From contig DGRZ01000062.1 of assembly GCA_002391195.1 (NCBI GenBank), positions 1-7,203 on the forward strand: 7,203 nucleotides of DNA, read 5' to 3'. This DNA is from Fibrobacter sp. UBA4375. GTDB taxonomy: Bacteria > Fibrobacterota > Fibrobacteria > Fibrobacterales > Fibrobacteraceae. Positions 5,701 to 7,203 of the stretch are shown in pieces. The notes below the pieces were generated by a model. It saw only the letters and a list, made by a program, of their open reading frames with translations, was not told the DNA's origin and did no database searches. The position numbers were made by a program, and so were the translations under genes. Position 1 is the stretch's first letter; every line of letters begins with the position of its first letter.

Positions 5701-6068
5701 TGCCCGCTTTTCAGGTTCGAAACCATAGCGCGGGTAAAGCCGTACAGGCTGAACCCGTCGTGGTTCCAGTAGCCCGCGTCTTCGGCGGCCACCAGGGCGT
5801 TCACGATGTTCACGGGAATGTCGCCGTAGGGCACATACACGCGGTGATTGGCATCGAAAAATGCGCCCAGGAGATTGTCACCGTCGCGGTAGAACACGCG
5901 GGTCTCGCCGGAGAGCACCTGCAGGATAGTCTTGCGGTTGAACTGGTTGTCGGGGTCCTTTTCGGGCAGAATCTTGAAAACGACAATGTAGAGGGGGATG
6001 CAGCAGATGAGGCCCACCAGGGCAAATGCCGCCATAATCTTGAGTAATTTTATTAGAAGCCGCACCAT
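2769..6068 (-). CDS. Class A penicillin-binding protein (PBP1A-type, bifunctional glycosyltransferase/transpeptidase)
   Basis: The 1099-aa protein polymerises lipid II into glycan strands and cross-links peptides in the periplasm. It has a short basic N-terminus and one membrane anchor (about 11-32). A GT51 domain follows: EDAGYWNHDG (96-105, catalytic Glu96), RQGGSTLTQQ (125-134), KEEILEFYLN (166-175) and the GPFNYDPF region (215-222). The transpeptidase has SSWK (Ser482 nucleophile, Lys485), SEN (539-541) and KTGT (857-860), so both activities look intact. About 316 residues separate SEN from KTGT, far more than in E. coli PBP1A or PBP1B. The extra part (~555-720) is highly charged and probably helical. 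The C-terminal ~110 residues are an A/P/E-rich tail with 13-residue repeats and an acidic end (KDDDWDLPADLD). The ATG at 6068 gives the expected basic residues before the anchor, but it overlaps a TATAAT box, so Met12 (ATG at 6035) is an alternative start. It is the first gene of an operon with the lipoprotein and permease. Confidence 0.95.
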   Translation of the reverse strand: MVRLLIKLLKIMAAFALVGLICCIPLYIVVFKILPEKDPDNQFNRKTILQVLSGETRVFYRDGDNLLGAFFDANHRVYVPYGDIPVNIVNALVAAEDAGYWNHDGFSLYGFTRAMVSNLKSGHMRQGGSTLTQQAVKNIFGREERSVKEKGKELINALRMEKHFSKEEILEFYLNQFHVSGTGKGVAIAAQYFFNKELKDLTLAECAFIAGSVKGPFNYDPFIQRNKERRDRAIARGAERLQYVLGRMVEEGYIEQEDMDKALASPLEFNHGNFRFSMSTTLERLEERLDSEYFKELFEGEGIDDWRKAQLEIVTTLDARSQDAAKRALQNNISNLQMQLGGFVLPKAQFANRAQSARKGDYLYGAVDSVFYDDKGKLKSLKLDFGQLKGVVTEAAVKEFAAQVGGDVNKILASQLKPGAILLVSVLDENMIEGYAPCKIETEPVLQGGLVAIQNGMVLASQGGFHNTGYDRSFKAVRQLGSSWKPLLYALALQHHWNYMDELENEFNVFQYVNQFYFPRPDHKNKGDVVTIAWATTRSENIASIWLLEHLLDKLDSNEFAEVAAQNGFAQDADEERKEYFERLRDKFGLTLKEESKREIEFTRARDALAERYRLEGKSARARAVLNLRYGTFTDIGVKQAKKDETLIRYLNHNYKNYAEILRAREAKSLDPDVEATLPPMDSVTLFPNFSLADFKRLTTMMEPVDSEKDYLELSQLRYWPDFRRALSMAEYARFANEIGIHQKLQKVFSMPLGVNEITLGEITTAYQTLLTGKVYKCLDADWADPCFIKEIKNRDGRVIFRNEVETKQVLSDTVTSQMAVMLRSVFTNGTARSQVANLSVSSEDRSTTLRFPVMGKTGTTNDYRNVAFMGALPTYVAEQNGIALDSVVAIGSYVGFDDNKPLKSGRTRIAGASGGLPQWASFAKEEIDIQGIPEHIDFFDISMLATGEVPLVLPNERGELKVDPMTGFVLPESEASAGRTLPWLEVPGFRAAVAEAASDSAASAESAPAPELSIVPVEDGEAAQTEASAAQVGESAEPSGVQAPAATTEQPSAAPAPAAATEQPPVTPAPAAMPKDDDWDLPADLDGNNAFVPLEAGE
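2844..2939 (-). repeat. 39-bp tandem repeat coding for 13-residue linker units
   Basis: Residues 1044-1056 (APAATTEQPSAAP), 1057-1069 (APAAATEQPPVTP) and the partial 1070-1075 (APAAMP) of the PBP are two and a half tandem units with a 39-bp period. They form a flexible Ala/Pro-rich periplasmic tail. The unit's core DNA is shared with the lipoprotein gene next door. Confidence 0.8.
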
Positions 6069-6072
6069 TATA
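6067..6072 (-). promoter_or_regulatory. Perfect -10 box overlapping the PBP start codon
   Basis: TATAAT on the minus strand shares its last three bases with the ATG region at 6068-6066. No -35 box is evident at 16-18 bp (the positions read GCCAAA, CGCCAA or CCGCCA), although A-tracts lie upstream at 6086-6091, 6099-6104 and 6111-6114. If used, transcription would begin near 6060, downstream of the assumed start codon, and translation would need Met12. It could also be a chance match. Confidence 0.35.
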
Positions 6073-6094
6073 GCCGCAATTTAGCTTTTTTGGC

Positions 6095-6118
6095 GGGCTT
6101 TTTTGGGCAATTTTGGGC
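6095..6118. repeat. Three GGGC boxes with exact 10-bp spacing
   Basis: GGGC occurs at 6095-6098, 6105-6108 and 6115-6118, separated by T-rich runs. The last two units form a tandem 10-bp repeat (TTTTGGGCAA, TTTTGGGCAT). The repeat lies between the divergent PBP and tRNA-Ser promoters. The phasing puts all boxes on one face of the helix, so a bent-DNA or protein-binding role is possible. Confidence 0.4.
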
Positions 6119-6126
6119 ATTCACCC

Positions 6127-6155
6127 TTGAAAAACTGCGGATTTTTATGTAAAAT
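6127..6155 (+). promoter_or_regulatory. Promoter of tRNA-Ser
   Basis: TTGAAA (6127-6132) and TAAAAT (6150-6155) are separated by exactly 17 bp, each differing from the sigma-70 consensus by one base. The start would be near 6162, about 9 nt before the mature tRNA. Confidence 0.8.
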
Positions 6156-6170
6156 TGGAGTCCCCAAGAT

Positions 6171-6259
6171 GGGAAGGTGGCCGAGCTGGCCGAAGGCGCG
6201 TCCCTGCTAAGGACGTATAGGACTTAATCCTATCGCGAGTTCGAATCTCGCCCTTCCCG
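6171..6259 (+). tRNA. tRNA-Ser (anticodon GCT)
   Basis: This 89-nt class II tRNA reads AGC/AGU serine codons. The acceptor stem is GGGAAGG (6171-6177) with CCTTCCC (6252-6258) and discriminator G6259. The D-stem GCC/GGC is at 6180-6182 and 6195-6197. The anticodon stem CGTCC/GGACG flanks the loop CTGCTAA, with GCT at 6206-6208. A long variable arm has stem ATAGGA/TCCTAT (6217-6233), the hallmark of tRNA-Ser. The T-arm is GCGAG-TTCGAAT-CTCGC (6235-6251). CCA is not encoded (GCTG follows), so it must be added after transcription. It is a single-gene unit with its own promoter and terminator. Confidence 0.97.
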
Positions 6260-6266
6260 CTGAAAG

Positions 6267-6304
6267 CCCCGGACTTGAGAAATCAGGTCCGGGGTTTTCT
6301 TTTT
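6267..6304 (+). terminator. Strong intrinsic terminator after tRNA-Ser
   Basis: A 12-bp stem (6267-6278 with 6283-6294, one G-U pair) is closed by a GAAA tetraloop and followed by TTTTCTTTTT (6295-6304). It begins 8 nt after the tRNA 3' end and separates the tRNA from rpe, which must therefore have its own promoter. Confidence 0.93.
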
Positions 6305-6339
6305 GGGAGCGAATGCGCTGGTTTTTTCGCGAACTTTCC

Positions 6340-6345
6340 TATATT
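6340..6345 (+). promoter_or_regulatory. -10 box of rpe, implying a leaderless transcript
   Basis: TATATT ends 6 nt before the rpe ATG, so transcription would start at or within a base or two of the start codon. There is no Shine-Dalgarno in the intervening TTGGGC and no obvious -35 hexamer at 17 bp. Since the tRNA terminator lies just upstream, a promoter is needed in this ~45-bp gap, which supports the assignment. Confidence 0.5.
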
Positions 6346-6351
6346 TTGGGC

Positions 6352-7005
6352 ATGAGTCTAAAGCAAATTATCGCTCCCAGCGTGTTGAACGCGAACTTTT
6401 TGGAACTGGGCAAGGGCCTGAACGCCATCGAGAACGGCGGCGCGGGCCTTGTGCACCTGGACATCATGGACGGACACTTTGTGCCCAACATCAGCTTTGG
6501 TCCGGGCATCTCGGCCTGCGTGGGCAAGGGCACCAAGCTCCCGCTGGATTGCCACCTGATGATCGAGAATCCCGAAAAGTACGTGGGCGAATTTGCGAAG
6601 GCGGGGGCAAGCATCATCAGCGTGCACGCCGAGACCACCAACCACCTGGACCGCTTGCTGCACCAGATAAAGGAACTTGGCGTAAAGCCCGCCGTGGCCA
6701 TCAACCCGGCAACTCCCCTGGAAAGCATCAAGTGGGTGCTGGACATCGTGGATATGGTGCTCATCATGTCGGTGAACCCCGGCTTTGGCGGCCAGAGCCT
6801 GATTCCCTATTGCCTGGACAAGATCCGCGAACTGCGCCAGCTGAAGCCGGAACTGGATATCCAGATTGACGGCGGCGTGAAGCTGGACAACATTCTCGCC
6901 TGCAAGGAAGCGGGCGCCAACGTTTTCGTGGTAGGGAGCGCCATCTTCGGCACCGCCGACCCCGAGTCCACCTGCCGGGAATTCGTGAAGAAGGTCGGCG
7001 GGTAG
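6352..7005 (+). CDS. rpe: Ribulose-phosphate 3-epimerase
   Basis: This 217-aa cytoplasmic TIM-barrel enzyme interconverts D-ribulose 5-phosphate and D-xylulose 5-phosphate in the pentose phosphate pathway. Family residues are all present: IAPSVLNANF near the N-terminus (Ser10), the metal ligands and catalytic acids in HLDIMDG (His35, Asp37), His68 in DCHLMI, and Asp173 in IDGGV. The phosphate-binding segments are SVNPGFGGQ (140-148) and VGSAIF (194-199). Length is typical. I chose ATG at 6352 because MSLKQIIAPS aligns with the usual N-terminus. The upstream in-frame ATG at 6313 would add 13 residues that overlap the likely -10 box. It stands alone between the tRNA terminator and a convergent antitoxin-like gene only 15 bp beyond its stop. 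Confidence 0.96.
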   Translation: MSLKQIIAPSVLNANFLELGKGLNAIENGGAGLVHLDIMDGHFVPNISFGPGISACVGKGTKLPLDCHLMIENPEKYVGEFAKAGASIISVHAETTNHLDRLLHQIKELGVKPAVAINPATPLESIKWVLDIVDMVLIMSVNPGFGGQSLIPYCLDKIRELRQLKPELDIQIDGGVKLDNILACKEAGANVFVVGSAIFGTADPESTCREFVKKVGG

Positions 7006-7020
7006 AACGCAGCTTTTCAG

Positions 7021-7203
7021 TTAAGCCTTGTATATGGCCTTTTTCTCGGCGACTGTACAGGGCGTTATACAGAGTTTTAAGCCCATAGCCTTCAGCACAC
7101 GCATGATGGTATCAAATCTCGGATGCGCGTCTTCTCTTAGTGCCTTGTACAAGCTTTCTCGATTCAGGCCCGCAGACGCGGCGATTTTTGCCATTCCGAT
7201 TGA
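7021..7203 (-). CDS. Antitoxin-like HTH protein (HI1420/HigA addiction-module type), C-terminal part
   Basis: Read on the minus strand from the right edge, 60 codons stay open and end in TAA at 7023-7021. The peptide contains SIGMAKIAASAGLNRESLYK and then ALREDAHPRFDTIMRVLKAM. This is the helix-turn-helix signature of the small antidote proteins related to HI1420 (IAxxxGLxREsLYKALs...gnPxFxTvlkvLkALGlkL). These are usually about 95-100 aa, so roughly the N-terminal third is missing because of the window edge. Such proteins bind their own promoter and neutralise a RelE/ParE-like HigB toxin that is normally encoded just upstream, which would be beyond 7203. The C-terminus is extended past GLKL by a segment with two cysteines (LCITPC). 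It converges on rpe with a 15-bp gap and no visible terminator. The family call is from memory of the motif. Confidence 0.8.
   Translation of the reverse strand, partial: SIGMAKIAASAGLNRESLYKALREDAHPRFDTIMRVLKAMGLKLCITPCTVAEKKAIYKA

Noticed and set aside
4419..6047. A 542-codon open frame on the plus strand
   Set aside because: It lies entirely antisense to the PBP gene, whose motifs are unmistakable. The translation has no recognisable domain and mirrors the codon bias of the real gene.
6313..6351. Upstream ATG as rpe start
   Set aside because: The extra 13 residues do not fit the family N-terminus, and the stretch holds the likely -10 box. ATG at 6352 aligns with known epimerases.
7006..7020. 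Bidirectional terminator between rpe and the antitoxin gene
   Set aside because: The 15-bp gap has no inverted repeat; only a short TTTT is present.

Overview
The window looks like chromosomal DNA of a Gram-negative bacterium. It holds a class A penicillin-binding protein, a signal-peptidase-II lipoprotein and the start of an rRNA operon. The gene style and the -10 boxes lying on or next to start codons remind me of Fibrobacter and relatives in the FCB group. That assignment rests on general familiarity, not on a search, and is moderate at best. No phage, transposase or CRISPR array is visible.

Left part (1-690). The first 27 bases are the extreme 5' end of a 16S rRNA gene on the minus strand, whose body lies off the left edge. 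Behind it, on the minus strand, are a leader of about 140 nt, a strong promoter (TTGCCG-17-TATAAT) and a T/A-rich UP-like stretch. Further out are two TGTCAAC boxes 11 bp apart, then a GC-rich patch of dispersed intergenic repeats: two identical 27-bp copies with a hairpin core, plus half-copies. Bases 549-667 carry three hairpins behind a TATAAT box. This is either a tail/terminator region or a small RNA.

Middle part (691-6068). Three minus-strand genes form a tight operon. The first is a large class A PBP (peptidoglycan glycosyltransferase plus transpeptidase, 1099 aa). After 18 nt comes a 429-aa outer-membrane-type lipoprotein with helical TPR-like repeats. A 4-bp ATGA overlap then leads into a TSUP/TauE-type permease. 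The PBP and lipoprotein genes share a 24-nt identical sequence inside their flexible A/P/E-rich linkers. Their adjacency and the TPR-like fold suggest the lipoprotein may be an activator of this PBP, analogous to LpoA or LpoP. This is the most interesting hypothesis in the window.

Right part (6069-7203). A divergent promoter region is followed on the plus strand by tRNA-Ser(GCT), with a good promoter and a strong intrinsic terminator. Next is rpe (ribulose-phosphate 3-epimerase), probably translated from a leaderless or near-leaderless mRNA. Converging on rpe from the right edge is the 3' part of an antitoxin-like helix-turn-helix gene of the HigA/HI1420 addiction-module type. Its toxin partner, if present, lies outside the window.
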